Assembly: GCA_014529385.2 (NCBI GenBank)
Contig: CM043958.1
Location: forward strand, 144,847,734 to 144,911,733
Direction: 5' to 3'
DNA from: Adiantum capillus-veneris
Lineage: Eukaryota; Streptophyta; Polypodiopsida; Polypodiales; Pteridaceae
DNA: 64,000 nucleotides
The first letter of the stretch is position 1; each line of letters starts with the position of its first letter. The notes below the pieces were generated by a model. It was not told the origin of the DNA and did no database searches. It worked only from the letters and a program-made list of their open reading frames with translations. Positions 1-11,990 of the stretch are shown here, one piece after another. Both the position numbers and the translations under genes were made by a program.

Positions 1-345
1 GTTTGCATCCATGGAACTCCCAATATTAAGTCTTTATTCATATGCTCATCCGCTATGCATATGAAAGTATGCGAGCAAGAGAATCCATGAACCATGATAT
101 TCAAATTGATTTTCTGTAAAGTTAGAGTTACTTTCTTGTTGCATCCCTTGACAGTAGCCCAAAAATACTCAAATGGTCGAGTAGTTGCTTTGCGATAAGT
201 AGGATAGCTGATCGCATTGAATCTGGCACATATATTTGCCAAGGCCTTGACCATGTAATTCTCTTTCAGATTCACTGTGATCCACATATCAAGTCCATCC
301 AACAATTCGTCATCAATTTCAACTTCATCATCTGCTATGGGTTGA
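1..345 (-). pseudogene. Retropepsin-like pol fragment, cut by window edge
   Basis: Reading the minus strand from about 345 down to 1 gives an open stretch of just over 100 codons ending in a DLILGVPWM-type motif. This resembles the 'ILG.PW' motif near the C-terminus of Ty3/gypsy aspartic proteases. A TAG stop lies just upstream, near 347. The stretch follows the integrase remnant at 452-1526 on the same strand, the reverse of normal gypsy order (protease before integrase). It may therefore belong to a neighbouring element or to a rearranged copy. The catalytic DTG is not visible in the part present. The family call is tentative. Confidence 0.4.
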
Positions 346-451
346 ATCTAGAGGGTACTGAGGGGTAGAACTTGAGGAATCGGTTTCCTTGCTGCTTTCC
401 TCTTCAAAACGCAAATACATGCTCCTCCTTGGCTTCCTTAATCACTTGTTT

Positions 452-1526
452 TCATTTAAGTTTTCTTTCTTTCGTTGCATGCATTCTTTGCAAAAGGTCA
501 TTGGTCAAGGGTAGATGATGTTTGAGGAGTCGACATCCACTAATCCTATTTTCCATGATTTCTCCATCTAAGGTAGCTAGTTTGACAGCACCACTCGATG
601 AAACATCTTCAATGACAAAATGACCATGTCCTTTTATCTTGAACTTGGATATATGTTGTTTCAATGAGTATACTAGAACCAAATCCCCTGGTTTGAAAAT
701 TTTTGTTAGCAACTGTGAGTCAAAAAAATTTCTATTTTTGTTTCTGTACATATATGTGGGCAATGGCTGCTAATTGATGTTTGTCTAGTCGTTCTAATTC
801 CTCGAGCCCTTCTGACAACTCGTGTCCCTTCCATTCAAACTCGTGTGAAACTTTGAGAGTGGGTAATAAGAACTCCATTGGCAAGATTGTGTCTAATCCA
901 TAGACCAAGTTAAAAAGAGACATGTTCAAGGCTATTCTGAATGAAACTCGAGACACCCACAAGGGTGAATGACGATGCATCTCCCAGTTTGTTCTTCCTG
1001 AACTAACAATTTTAGTTATTACAGAGCTTAGGATCTTGTTTGTATGTTCTTCTTGACCATTTTCTTGAGGATGATAGGGTGCAAATTTATTATGGATTAC
1101 CATGAACTCGTTTAATAAGTGTTCTATCACCTCATTGAGGCAATGCGATCGACGATCACTTTACAAGCTCAATAGGAAGCCCGTACCTAGTGAATATGCA
1201 TTCGTACAAGAATGCAGTTGTGGTTCTAGCATTCTTCTTCCAGTGGCTCATGCCTCGGCCCATTTGGTTAAGTAATATATGGCCACAATAATATATTGCA
1301 TTTGAGTTTTGTATGTCGGTGGTTATATTGGACCCACAAAGTCTATACCCCACTTAGAAAATGCATGTGCTCCCATCAATTTGTGTTGGCATCTTTGCTC
1401 ATTGACATGAATCGCATCGGCGAACAAATTCTTATAGTGTAAGCTATTGGTCTTTTCCTCGTCAATAGAGCTGATTCCCAATTGGAATGAGCTGGATGTA
1501 TTCAAAAAGCTATTCCAAGTTGGCAC
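452..1526 (-). pseudogene. Ty3/gypsy integrase remnant
   Basis: Three overlapping minus-strand frames together spell a degenerate Ty3/gypsy integrase. The first (1526-1323) ends in WGIDFVGPI, the start of the catalytic core with its first Asp. The second (1353-1156) carries an FTRYGLPIELV stretch typical of the region before the second Asp. The third (1130-732) has HPQENGQEE, the third catalytic position. The last (763-452) is the C-terminal domain, beginning FKPGDLVLVYS and ending near SGCRLLKHH. The KL..LDG....N..G.RLK pattern suits the non-chromodomain plant lineages (Athila/Tat-like). Frame changes and stops show it is dead. No LTRs were found for it. Confidence 0.75.
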
Positions 1527-2190
1527 TTAGATTTAGAGATGTCACATTCAGAGAATTCAAATAGCACTTCAAACTATTGGAAGGCAAAATTGGAAATTAA
1601 AAGTAAAAGACATTGTGACTAAAACTGGAACTGGAGTTGTATTCAAAATAATCAGTCTACAACTTGTGAGCATTAAGTATGCCAGTGAATGGTTTTGGAA
1701 TTATAGAAAGAGAGAGTGTGCAACAGTACAAGATGTTACAAGATTATTACAAAGTGACACACAAGTCACAAGAGTTCCAAACGCCCAAGATTAAAAAGTC
1801 CCTAGAAATGAATAGTGGGTCCTATTTATAGGCTGTCGGACTAGTGTCTGACTGATTGTGCACTATCAGTTATTGTGGTAACTTGCTGGTTATTGCTTCT
1901 GGATGCTTCTGATGTTTGCTAGTCCTACTAGATGTAGTTTTTGCCTTCTACATTGCTCCTCTCTTTTCTTGAATTTTGGTGTATACCAAAATTTCTAGAT
2001 GATGATTTCTAGACTGTTTTCCAACTGCCCAATAACGGTTCCCAGTTTCTTTTTGTATCTCTTGTTTTTGGGTAGACAACTCTCTTATCTTAGGATAGGA
2101 CTCCAAAGGTACCTGTTGCTGAAACCATTGGATCTACTTCATCTTGCAAAAGGCCAGTAGTAGAACACCAATTAACTCACCCAACAGCAA
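1527..2190. other. Intergenic, nothing recognised
   Basis: There is no sustained reading frame, no repeat structure and no recognisable family motif on either strand. It may be eroded retroelement untranslated sequence linked to the integrase remnant. Confidence 0.4.
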
Positions 2191-2830
2191 ACCCTCTTCT
2201 TACCAGGTGCCTTCTTCTTCTTGGATGGTGTCTGGGATGCCTCCAAGGTAGTGGTTCCAACATTTTCTTTCTGAATCAGTTTGAACAGTGCCTCTTGCTC
2301 CAGCTGGTCCTTCCTTGCAATCTTCATTTCCACTTCATAGGGTGTCATAGCATCCCAAGTCTTGGTCTCAGCATCATACAGAGTGTGTTTTCCTTCTTGT
2401 TTGGCATGTCCTGGCTAGTTTGTGACAATAAGAAGCAGTGTGCATCCATCCCTAAGGCAATGGCTGGTTGCATTTAATGCATGGTTTGAACAAGATCTCA
2501 GCCTTTTCTCTAAGTTGAGGTTTAGAGCTTGCCTTCCTAGTCAGTTCCTTCTTTGAAATTTTACAGGCCTTAATTGTCAGCTGCAATAGTTGCTTTGTGA
2601 TCCAAATTACTCTTTTGATTTGAACCTTCCATTGGCCATTAAAAGTTGAAATCTGCAGAGGTCACCTATTAGTTCATTGACCATAGTCTTCTAAAGTGCA
2701 TCTTGCAATACATTGTTCCATGCCAATCATTCCATAGTTTCCTCCTCATACCACGTTCTGAGCCCATCAACTATTTGAAGGTATCTTTGTTGATCTATTG
2801 GCTCATCTCATGGGGTGGATAGAGAGCTGG
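2190..2830 (-). pseudogene. Possible degenerate gag remnant
   Basis: On the minus strand, 2830-2190 reads as stop-broken fragments: WYEEET-like text, then Cys-rich KPCIKCNQPLP, then an Asp/Glu/Lys-rich stretch starting TLYDAETKTWDAMTPYEVE and ending in a lysine-rich KKKKAPGKK tail. The order (helical acidic text, Cys motif, basic tail) could be a decayed retroelement gag or a DUF-type transposon ORF. I do not recognise the family. The region is not a functional gene because stops and frameshifts interrupt it. Confidence 0.25.
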
Positions 2831-4128
2831 AAAGAAGCAAGACAATTCAACTTCTTTGGCTGGGATGGCGTAGAGCAGTGCTAGAGAATCACGAACAAAC
2901 TCTAGAAAATTCAAAACCATCTGATGTCGCGCAGCTGCCAAGCCTCACCATATCGATGCTAGAAAAGCGAGAACCACAAACATAAAAATTGTCAATCCGT
3001 GGGATGTAGCTGACCCGACTAGTTCATTGAGGCTACAAGAGATAGCTAATCTCTTGAAAAACCCATGTCTAAGTGGTTTCTACCTAACGTGGTCTCAAAT
3101 GTGTGTCAGACATCAAAAGCTACGCTCCTTTTATTGCAAGCTTATCCGGATAAATTTGTGTAGCTACGAGACTTTGAATGCAACGAAATATGCCTAACAT
3201 GAGCAGAGTATCCTTAACACTCTCATGTGCTCAAATCAGGAAAGCACTCACAACTTGGAGAAGATGAAGAAGCTCAAGGCACACAATAGAGAGTATATTG
3301 CTTAGTGGACAATGGAAAGATAAGTTAGCCCTAGAGTGATGTGCGTATATACAATGCAAGGGGGGGAAACCTCCTAGTGAGGGAAAAAATGCCCGATGGT
3401 CCTAAGTATGTTGTGTTCACACTCATCACTACCACACATATGGTAACATAATATACTAAGCAACAAGTGTAATCATTGTAATGTGCCAGAGATAGAAGTT
3501 GGAAGCTACTCAACCTTCACAAATGGAAAAAGGAAGTAGGGGAAGAATTATATAGTGAATCCAAAAAGGTCATTCCCTTTTGTAATTATTTTGTACATGT
3601 ATATCTTTTAGTAGAATCTGATTGTTAAAGATAAAAAATTATTTACTTCTTTAATTATGAAAGTTTTATAGAGTTTCTTCAAGGGAATATGTGAACCTAG
3701 CACGATACACTCCCTCACTCTTTTCCTTTTGCTCCCGTCGTTGTGCTCTCCTCTCTCCTCAAAGCGCCCCTCATCATCCTCATATCTCTATAAGCGTCTT
3801 TGCTCTTTCGCATGCGATACTTGAGTCATTACTATACATATGTCGATTGAGATGTACTTGACATATAGATTACTACTTATAATTTTTTTATTGGCAAGCT
3901 AAAAAGCTAGATAGTGATGCACTCCCTCTTTGTCTCTCTTGTTGCTCATTGTTGCTCTCGTTCCTTTGCTCACTTGCATTGTCATGCCTATCACCCCCCC
4001 ACTGTCTTGAAGATGGGTCACTTACTTGTATATATAGTGAAGCTATAAAATTTTAAGCAAGAAGAACCCTCCATTTGTCATGCATTGGTTCACTTCAAAG
4101 AAAGTCTTAAAAAACATCTAATTGGTTC

Positions 4129-4130
<2 letters not shown>
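2830..4130. other. Intergenic, nothing recognised
   Basis: AT-rich sequence with only short frames. There is no domain, RNA gene or terminal repeat that I can support. Confidence 0.4.

Positions 4131-4205
<75 letters not shown>
4131..4205. repeat. (GT)n microsatellite, about 75 bp
   Basis: An uninterrupted TG dinucleotide run that ends in TGTGTTTG. Confidence 0.97.
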
Positions 4206-4208
<3 letters not shown>

Positions 4209-4890
4209 TTTAAGAATGATGTATCAACAATAGTTTGATTTCACAAACTATTGAACCATACAATGGGACTAGAGATCGGTCAATGTGTAAACAACCAAAC
4301 CTTATGTATACTTTAGATAACAAGTAGATAAAGTTAAGACTACAATTAATATTTATACTTGACACCGACATATAGTGTATTACATGTTATTATTAAAGAA
4401 TTGTATACAAGGTTTATCTATTACTAATAACAATAACCGAACAGTGGATGATCGTTTGTTGCTGCTACAGTTGTCATTTTTGTAATCCCAAGGAAAGAAT
4501 CTCTTAGCTGTCACCATCCAAGAAACACAAGCCCATCAGAACTGGGATTACATGGGAAGACAGGTGTCAACGACTCCCTCCCCTTGTTATCAGTGTCAAA
4601 AATTATAACAAAACCTAACAACATAACATAGATCAAATATTATGTTTAGAGAATGAGCTATTTATTTACGATAATGTTTACATCATTTAATTCCACAAAA
4701 AAATCAAACAGCATCTCCTTTGTAAATTGGATCAATTCTCGCAATTCCCAATCTAATGACATCTCATTCGAGATCCCCACTTGAGGATTAAGGCTCTTTT
4801 AACAATCTCTGGACAAATTTCAAAGTGAATTACAAACATTTGTTTTTAAAAAATTATGCATTTATCCACCAAGAATGGATAGTATCGAAA
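4206..4890. other. Intergenic, nothing recognised
   Basis: AT-rich with no frame or repeat that can be supported. Confidence 0.35.
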
Positions 4891-4894
4891 AACA

Positions 4895-5150
4895 CTTGTC
4901 AATTATGTATCACCACTATATACTTAGCTTCATCAAAAGTGAGTTCCTACATATAAAGATAGAATAATAAGAACTTTGTGTCCAGCAACAATATTTGTTC
5001 TTGCAAATATTGTTGCTAGAATTCCAATCAACATTAGAGTAGCACATAAAATTAAATCAAGTTTGTGAAACATGAGTCCCATATATATCGCTATTAAAGC
5101 CCCAAACCATTGAAGTTTTATCTACGAGATACTGCCAAATCTCAACTTGA
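4895..5150 (-). pseudogene. Ty1/copia RNase H fragment
   Basis: On the minus strand, near 5030-5010, the frame reads CYSNVDWNSSN, matching the copia RNase H start (GYSDADWAG). About 110 bp further on, a shifted frame reads LTFDEAKYIVVI, matching the copia LSSTEAEYIA motif. Spacing and order are right for the N-terminal half of a copia RNase H. Stops and frameshifts make it a fossil. No reverse transcriptase is recognisable next to it. Confidence 0.55.
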
Positions 5151-5169
5151 TACTACATCCAGTCAAAGT

Positions 5170-6300
5170 GTGCAATTTAACAATTAAAAACAATGAAGAA
5201 TCATCTCATATAGAGAAGGAATATGAAGGGGTTCGACAGATGTGGCTGCATATCATACCAAACCAAGAAAATTTGTGTGTAGGCATATCCATGCATTCAT
5301 TTTCATCTTTAACATAAAAGATCAAAACAAAAAAAAGGTATTTTTGTACATCAGTAATCTGATATCGTGCTATGTATGCCTGTGTACAGTCATGATAATC
5401 TCACCCATGCATGTTACGAAGATGATGGCAATCTGAGATGATCATAAGAAAGAGCCAAAACAAGCCAAGTTTCTCTACATAGTACTCCTCGAACTTAGCA
5501 TAAAGGAGCTTAATATTGTGTGGGTGTTTGTGTGTGTTGTTGTGTGAGTGACAAAAAAATTACGCCCTTAGGCAAGACAGTCGAGTCAAAGATTATGAGG
5601 CGGTGGGATAAAAAAACTCAAGAGACCAAAACTAGATATTTTGTGTGTCTCCTCATTTTCAAACAACCAATATAAAAAACCCAAAAAAATATAAGCTGAT
5701 CACTTTTTGATGCATGACTGAATATAGATGTAAATTTACTTATTGTTTTGAAAAAAGCAATGATGCATGACTGAATATTGGATGCAAAACTCAATGTTTT
5801 GAAAAAAAACCATGTATTGAGTAGGTGCAGATGCACCTACCTGTATTCTAGATCAGCTTCCTTCATAGTTTCACAAATGAGAAATGTGTATACATATAGG
5901 ATGGCCGTCACAACAACCACCACCATTAAGAGGATAACCACATGTTGAACATCCAACCATCATCATCTTTGTGTTAATGTGCCTGCTTGTGTTATGTTGA
6001 TGCCATTGGAGGAGGCCATTGTGTATCAACAAGAATTACCTCATCTAATGACCCAGAGTTGGATCGCATCCATAGCTTCATGTAGATGGGTGAGAGAGAG
6101 AACTCAAGTTGATGCATACTACGACACTTGGGGGATGCAACCAAAGCAGATGTGTATCTTAGCTTTATGTGTATCATACCAATGTGGCCAAAATGGGTGT
6201 AAGAAGCTCTACAGAAGAATTTGCCTGATAGGGAGCTACGCGCGTGCATGCGTGTGTGTGTATGTGTGCGTGTGTGTAGAGTGAAAATCTGTAGAGGAGG
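5170..6300. other. Intergenic, nothing recognised
   Basis: Short frames only. Frames of about 85-100 codons on both strands around 5980-6280 overlap each other and run into the GT-rich tract, so I treat them as chance. Confidence 0.4.
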
Positions 6301-6307
6301 GCTTCTT

Positions 6308-6320
6308 GTGTGTGACTGTG

Positions 6321-6388
<68 letters not shown>
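6308..6388. repeat. (GT)n microsatellite
   Basis: A GT tract, imperfect at first (TGACTGTGAGTGTGAG) and pure from about 6328. Shorter GT-rich text precedes it at 6240-6275. It makes long Cys-Val or Thr-His frames on both strands that are not genes. Confidence 0.95.
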
Positions 6389-6390
<2 letters not shown>

Positions 6391-7071
6391 AACACACTTT
6401 GCATGGTGTGAGGGTGGTTGTACATGAGCGCAAAAGATGCTCGTTGTGCAAGTGTGCAGCAGAAAAGGACCATGTGTGTGCAGAGAGCACGCTTACATGC
6501 ATGAGCTTGTGCTCAAGAGAAAGAGCCAGATCATGCCACGAAAGAGGGGGCGAAATATAATGCACTAGATCGATTTTTGGTGTGAAGAGACCACCAATGT
6601 TCCACCAATTTTGGACACGGGAGGTTTAATACGATGGGTGACAAAAATTCTAAAATCCGCGTAGCATTGGCCTCTAGTGTTCATATGCCAGATGATCAAG
6701 AAAGGAGTGCACATGCCATGAGTTAAGTGCAGGTTCACAACAAGCGTATTTGTACAAGTATATCATGCTTTATACACAATTTGAGAGGTGCCATGAGCAC
6801 AATTTAGGACAAACGGAATGCATGTGATCCTCACTGTCGGACAATGTGGCAAGAAGAGTAGATAAGGAAAGAGAGCTTTGGCACCTATGACGTAAAATCC
6901 AGTGGCTGAAAGTCTGAACATGGAACAAGAACGGAAATGGGTATGGGCAGCCAATCCTTGTCAAGGATACTCATAATGAAAATATATGAGTAGGATAGGG
7001 AGTCCGAACAAGAATTTGGGATGAGACAAAAAGCTCTCATCTACTAAGGGTAAAAACAAGTTGTCATGTTC

Positions 7072-7073
<2 letters not shown>

Positions 7074-7110
<37 letters not shown>

Positions 7111-7171
7111 TGAATAGATATTTGAGAGAGAGAGAGAGTTAAAAACAACCATAACTGCTCTCAAATATCTA

Positions 7172-7256
<85 letters not shown>

Positions 7257-7320
7257 GTGTGTGTGTGTATGTGTGTATATATATAGATAGATAGAGAAAG
7301 AGAGAGAGAGAGTCATCGTC
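7074..7320. repeat. Compound microsatellite with 17 bp inverted repeat
   Basis: In order: (GT)n at about 7076-7108, a 17 bp arm at 7112-7128, a short (GA)n and spacer, the exactly complementary arm at 7158-7174, (AT)n to about 7230, (GTAT)n to about 7254, more GT, then (GA)n near 7296-7312. The two arms (GAATAGATATTTGAGAG and its complement) would form a hairpin with a 29-base loop. Confidence 0.9.
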
Positions 7321-7329
7321 AAAGGTTAG

Positions 7330-7720
7330 GTTGACATATGGGACCAATTAAAACATGTAGCATGCTTGAAGACTATGGATTTAACGGTAGCAACTGACGA
7401 AATTAATCCATGAAGTTTCTACGATAGAAAGAAGCGTAGGCCATGATCCATTCTAAAATGTTAGAAAAGGAAGTTTGTTGTGATAAAAATTTGAGAGCTC
7501 AATTGAGTAAGGGATGACGCTTATACTCTCAAATTCTCAAGGGACGTAAAGTCAATACAAAAGAGGCTCTCTTACACTGCCTCAATGCTTGGTCTCACAT
7601 TTAAGGGAGTGGGAGCTAATCCAAATGGCTCGTATGGTACAAATTGTGGGTAAGGGAATAGCTCGCACATGTAAATGGTTGAATGCAACATTCTCTCAAA
7701 GAGAAACATGCTTTTGTACT
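7330..7720. other. Intergenic, nothing recognised
   Basis: No frame, domain or clear repeat boundary. The left end of LTR element H should lie somewhere between about 7060 and 7790 but could not be placed. Confidence 0.3.
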
Positions 7721-7721
7721 T

Positions 7722-7723
<2 letters not shown>

Positions 7724-7789
<66 letters not shown>
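7724..7789. repeat. (GA)n microsatellite
   Basis: A pure GA run directly before the recognisable part of the left LTR of element H. Confidence 0.97.
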
Positions 7790-7790
<1 letters not shown>

Positions 7791-7792
<2 letters not shown>

Positions 7793-8068
7793 CACAAAAT
7801 GTTGGTGTAGGGGAAGAGGGGGTGATCAACCCCCCTGACTACCAGAGCATAATACCCATACAATGTGAGACGATATCTGTGAGATGTGTACCCCTTGGCC
7901 CCATATATATGAGTGCCCAAGGGAGTCCATACTGGGCGGGCAACCGCCCCAAACTTGGGCGGTCCGACAAAAGTGCAACCTATAGATGGGTGGCCAGCTT
8001 GAAGACATAATAGTCGTACAAGTATGCCGTAGACCTGTGTGAAGCCGCAGAGTGGTGTAAATCTAACA
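7791..8068 (-). repeat. 3' LTR of element H (recognisable part)
   Basis: It shares block after block with 10430-10702: GTAGGGGAAGAGGGGG, then GAGATGTGTACCCC, then GGCCCCATATATATGAG, then ACAAGTATGCC. It ends in CTAACA beside a polypurine tract. Confidence 0.75.
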
Positions 8069-10370
8069 CCCCCTTTTAGCACCTGACGCTGAACAAACCG
8101 CATGAAGCTGAAGGTATGAGGCAAATGATGAAGATGTCTGCTGTAGTTTGGGGTGTCCCGACCTTCGAGAGATCTCCATGGTAAAGTACAATCACGAGCA
8201 GTGTAGAAAAATGTTGTACTCCGCTGATACAGGGTGAAGATACTCCGTGTAGGTCCGGAACTGAGTGTGGAAAAAACTCCTTATTGTAAAAGAAGTGATA
8301 ATAGACCTACAAGAGTTCTGCCTAATAAGGTATGTGATGTCTGTAGTCAAAACGTCTATAGAAAATGGGAAAGCTCAGAAACTGTCATGAGAATGACCGT
8401 AAGCTTGTCAATGCATGAACCTGCAACCCACTGTGGCCAGGTGGATAAAGCTGTGTAAAACTCCAAGAAAGCCAGATGTAGCAATTTGCACCGTAACTCC
8501 TCCAAAACAAGGAAAGCTAGACTAAACAGTCTGCACTGTAGAAGCTACCATAAGCTATAGCTGTCATTGATAAACTGCACGACCACCACTGGATGGTGCC
8601 TGTCAGTAGGTAGGGTAATCCAAGACGATGGCAAAGCCAGACTCCACAGTCTGTGCTGTGAAGGGCCTTTGAGAAGAGGTGTGATCAAACCAAACTGCTT
8701 GCACCGTGATCATCCTGTATGAAGAAGGAAAGCCAGACTGAGAAGTTTTCTCCAATCCTCCAATGTCAACCAGAATAGAATCCGTGCCAACACCACCACC
8801 CAAATGCAACTCGGTGTGGCTCTCAATCTGAATGAGCTGGGAGTGGCCTACTACCCAAGTTGGGGGATAAATCTGCTATAAGGTTACCGAGGGTGAGTGT
8901 AAGAAAATCTGAAGATAGCAATCCAAATGATCAAGAGCGTAGAAGAGCAACTGCACTACCATCCAATGGATGACTCCCAATGTAGGCGCCGGATGCTTGA
9001 TCTCCCACATCTCGAAGGTAAACTCCAAGAGAGTTTAAAGAATTGAAGTCCCACTCCAATCTGTAGATCCAAGCAATGAACCTGTTGAAGAAGAGATACA
9101 TGATCCTCTCCCTAAGTCCATGTAGATTCTTTTGTGTAAGCAAGTGATATGACGTGTCGAGGTCAAGTGGTAACTGTCTTAGACGTCCACCCAAGATGGT
9201 GGTGTCTTTTTGGGAATGTCGGAATTCCATATGCCTTGAGCATGGTCATATCTTGTGGGAACTCCTATGATGAGTGCATAGTTGTGTCCATTGCAAACCA
9301 CGAGTCACCACCCCCTCTGGAGTGCGCATCTGCCAAATGATGGCTGGAATGAACAATTCTCTCAAGGATCGTATGCCCGTGTATGGTCAAGCCGTTGTAA
9401 AAGGCACCACAACTCCAAAGATGTAGCAGTACAAATAACCACTCAGACAACCATCGGATGGTGTCCAGACAAGCAAAAAGTATCAACCATGCAAAAGGAT
9501 GAACGTCCAGCCTGCTGTGTCAACCCAAAAATCAACTGCTAAGAGGCTGGATTTGTTGTTGTACAACAAAAAAAACATCGGGCTTGTACGCCACCAAACG
9601 AGACGGGAGCGTTGCAGAAGAAGGAAATGGGTATTCCCTGTGTATCTCAGCTATCTAGGGGCTGAAATGAGAGATAAAATAGCAGGTAACAATGGTCCAA
9701 AAAAGCATCGGATGAGGAGGGAAACCACTTATGAAAGGCAAGGATGCCTAGAGGCAATAGAGGAGGGTACCAAGGAAAGGCAAGATCAAGATCCTCACCT
9801 TTTATGCTATAGGAAAACACAGCAAACCTGAAAACGCAACAAGTAGAACTTCTGCTCCAAAAGAGGTAGATGCCCGACTGTGGATGTAGGCAATGAGGGT
9901 ATAGGGGGATGGAGGAGTAACTCTGCCAAATGAAGATGATGGGCCTCCCCACTATTGAAAATGCAAGCACAAGAGGATCGTAGGGGCGCGAGAGGAAAAA
10001 AAAGAAAGTGTCCTTCCCAGAAACACATCCAGATGTCCCAAAAACGCTGGTGAACCTCCAAACGCTAGGATTGAGGTGAAAATGTTGATGGGGTGTTGAT
10101 GATCACTGGCCTTGTGAAGAGGATTTGCAATCTAAAGGCTAATCACTGGCTGTGTGTGGGTTGATCGTTGTAGGATGTGCTCCCCAATGCTGGTTGTTTT
10201 CTTGCTGGACAGCTCCACCAAAAAACACAGGTACATGTTGAAAACGCAAGTGGAGGGAGGGAGTTTTCCACAATGAAAATGCGTGGGAAGGCCAGCGCTG
10301 GCTGTTTTTACTCCTAAGAGAAGAACGTGATGCAGATGATGATGCGCTTGGAAAGCTCGTTTTGATACCA

Positions 10371-10702
10371 TGTGAGAGTGCACGTGTTCAAAAGTGTGAG
10401 AGAGAAGAGAGAGAGACAAAGACAGAGAGCACAAAACACTGTGTAGGGGAAGAGGGGGCGATCACCCCCCTCACTACCAGAGCGTAAGACCCGTACAACG
10501 TCAGATGTTATATGTGAGATGTGTACCCCCTGGCCCCATATATATGAGTTCCCAAGGGAGTCCATGTTGGGTGAGCGACCGCCCTAAACCTGGCTGATCG
10601 GACAAAAGTGCACCTATATATGGGTGGTCAGCCCGGAGACATGCTAACCGTACAAGTATGCCATAGACCTATGTGAAGTAGCAGAGTGGTGTAAAGCTAA
10701 CA
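10371..10702 (-). repeat. 5' LTR of element H
   Basis: It begins TGTGAGAG right after the primer-binding-like site and ends CTAACA (TG...CA). It matches the left LTR over most of its length with scattered substitutions, so the insertion is not recent. Confidence 0.75.
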
Positions 10703-10918
10703 AAAGATCAATGACATGCATGATTTCATAGCACAACCTCAATGTTATACCACACCTTTCGGTCTATCATAATGGTCGAAACTCTTGCAAAAATAAACAA
10801 CTAAGAAATCTTATTTTGCTTTCATTTCTATCACATTTTAAGGTACCAATTGCACGTAAGTGTACATGAACAAATAGTTTGCACCTTATTGTACTAACAT
10901 TCTTATGCATTGTTCTAA

Positions 10919-11113
10919 TTAAGCGATGATGTAAATCATCTTAATGCAATGTGAAAACTGCTTTGAGGCTACGCGCTTTGTGAAAGCATCTGCAAGGTTG
11001 TCATCCATATGAACCTTGACTATCTTGATGTGCGTGCTAGTTAGTATGTCCCGTATTGAAACGTTGCAAGACCTTGTGGATATATGTTTCATGAGATAAC
11101 TCCAGTATTCCAT
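10919..11113 (-). pseudogene. Ty1/copia RNase H C-terminal fragment
   Basis: The minus-strand frame contains KHISTRSCNVSIRD followed by IKIVKVHMDDNLADAFTKR. This is the classic copia RNase H tail (KHIDIRYHFIRD ... V.T.DN.AD..TK). It ends about 20 residues later. It may be the 3' part of the same copia element whose integrase lies at 12540-13165, with the reverse transcriptase replaced by the repeats in between. Confidence 0.8.
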
Positions 11114-11152
11114 GTTTTTTTAATACACATACCAAGAAAGTGATTTGTGTTT

Positions 11153-11156
<4 letters not shown>

Positions 11157-11206
<50 letters not shown>
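11157..11206. repeat. (GA)n microsatellite
   Basis: A pure GA run of about 50 bp. Confidence 0.97.
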
Positions 11207-11209
<3 letters not shown>

Positions 11210-11233
11210 ACCTTTGCGAAGCTCCTCTTCACC

Positions 11234-11399
11234 CTTGGTGAAGCCCCTCTTCACAAATGGTGGAAAAGTCTTGGTCTTTCAATGCTTGATGCTTGAAGTT
11301 GTTGATGCTCTTCGAACTTGGTGAAGCCCCTCTTCACAAATGATGGAAAAGTCTTGGTCTTTCAATGCTTGACTTTTGAAGCTGTTGATGCTCTTCGAG
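11234..11399. repeat. 83 bp tandem duplication
   Basis: Two consecutive 83 bp units (11234-11316 and 11317-11399), each starting CTTGGTGAAGCCCCTCTTCA. They are nearly identical, and a shorter diverged piece precedes them at about 11214-11233. The surrounding 11.2-11.9 kb is rich in GAAGC/CTTCA words but encodes nothing recognisable. Confidence 0.85.
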
Positions 11400-11938
11400 C
11401 TTGAAACCAAAAAATTTATTTTGAATGCTTTGGTGAAGCCTTGGGAGGCTTTGAATGATTGATGGGATGTTCTTTGAAGCAAACCCTTTGAATGTATGAT
11501 GCAAGGCTGCCTATAGAAAATGCCTCTTTGAAAACTCTAGGCCTTGAAGCTCCTACTTGATGGCTTTTTGTTGCCTTTTGTCTTTCTACTGGTGGGAAAC
11601 GCCTCTCGCTTACTTGCTTGGGAAATGGGGCTTTCAAGGATGATGGCTCGTGAGAATAGCCCCTTGATGGGTGTTGACTTTTCGCGGGCTATGCAAGCTA
11701 GGCAGAACGTGGGACTGCACTTTGTTGAAGCTGAAGGAGTTGAGTTGCACGCGAGAGCACAAGCTTACGGAGCCAAAAAACGCTTTGAATATACTTCACC
11801 GCCGGGTTGAAGGCGGAAGGCTCGCGTGCTGCGGCGTGGGAATGACCCCCTGGAGGACCCAAAAATGAAGAAAACTCTAGCTCACCACGTGGATGACATG
11901 GGCTTGCTTGTGATTAGCTTCCAAAAACCGACAGAGAG

Positions 11939-11990
11939 AAGCCTCTCTCTCTCTCACACACACACACACACGCACACACACACACACACC
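11939..11990. repeat. (CT)n(CA)n microsatellite
   Basis: A short CTCT run followed by CACA repeats with one CG interruption. Confidence 0.9.

Larger units (their letters stand above)
7791..10702 (-). mobile_element. LTR element H lacking pol
   Basis: Two copies of a roughly 275-330 bp sequence in the same orientation bound this element. The right copy (10371-10702) starts TGTGAGAG immediately after a primer-binding-like site (10359-10370, minus TGGTATCAAAAC) and ends at CTAACA. The left copy ends at 8068 and is followed by a minus-strand polypurine tract (8069-8077). This fixes the orientation as minus. The interior (8078-10358) has no gag, protease, reverse transcriptase or integrase that I can recognise in any frame. 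It looks like a non-autonomous LARD-type element. The left LTR start is obscured by microsatellites. Confidence 0.65.

Noticed and set aside
5979-6284. 101-codon + strand frame and its minus-strand counterpart
   Set aside because: No family resemblance. The two overlap each other and end in the GT microsatellite.
7589-8124. Overlapping frames with long Arg-Glu or Ser-Leu runs
   Set aside because: They are produced by the (GA)n tract at 7724-7789. Similar artefact frames occur at every GT, GA or TA microsatellite in the window (for example 6174-6560, 7000-7300, 18811-19188, 41013-41300 and 53830-54190).
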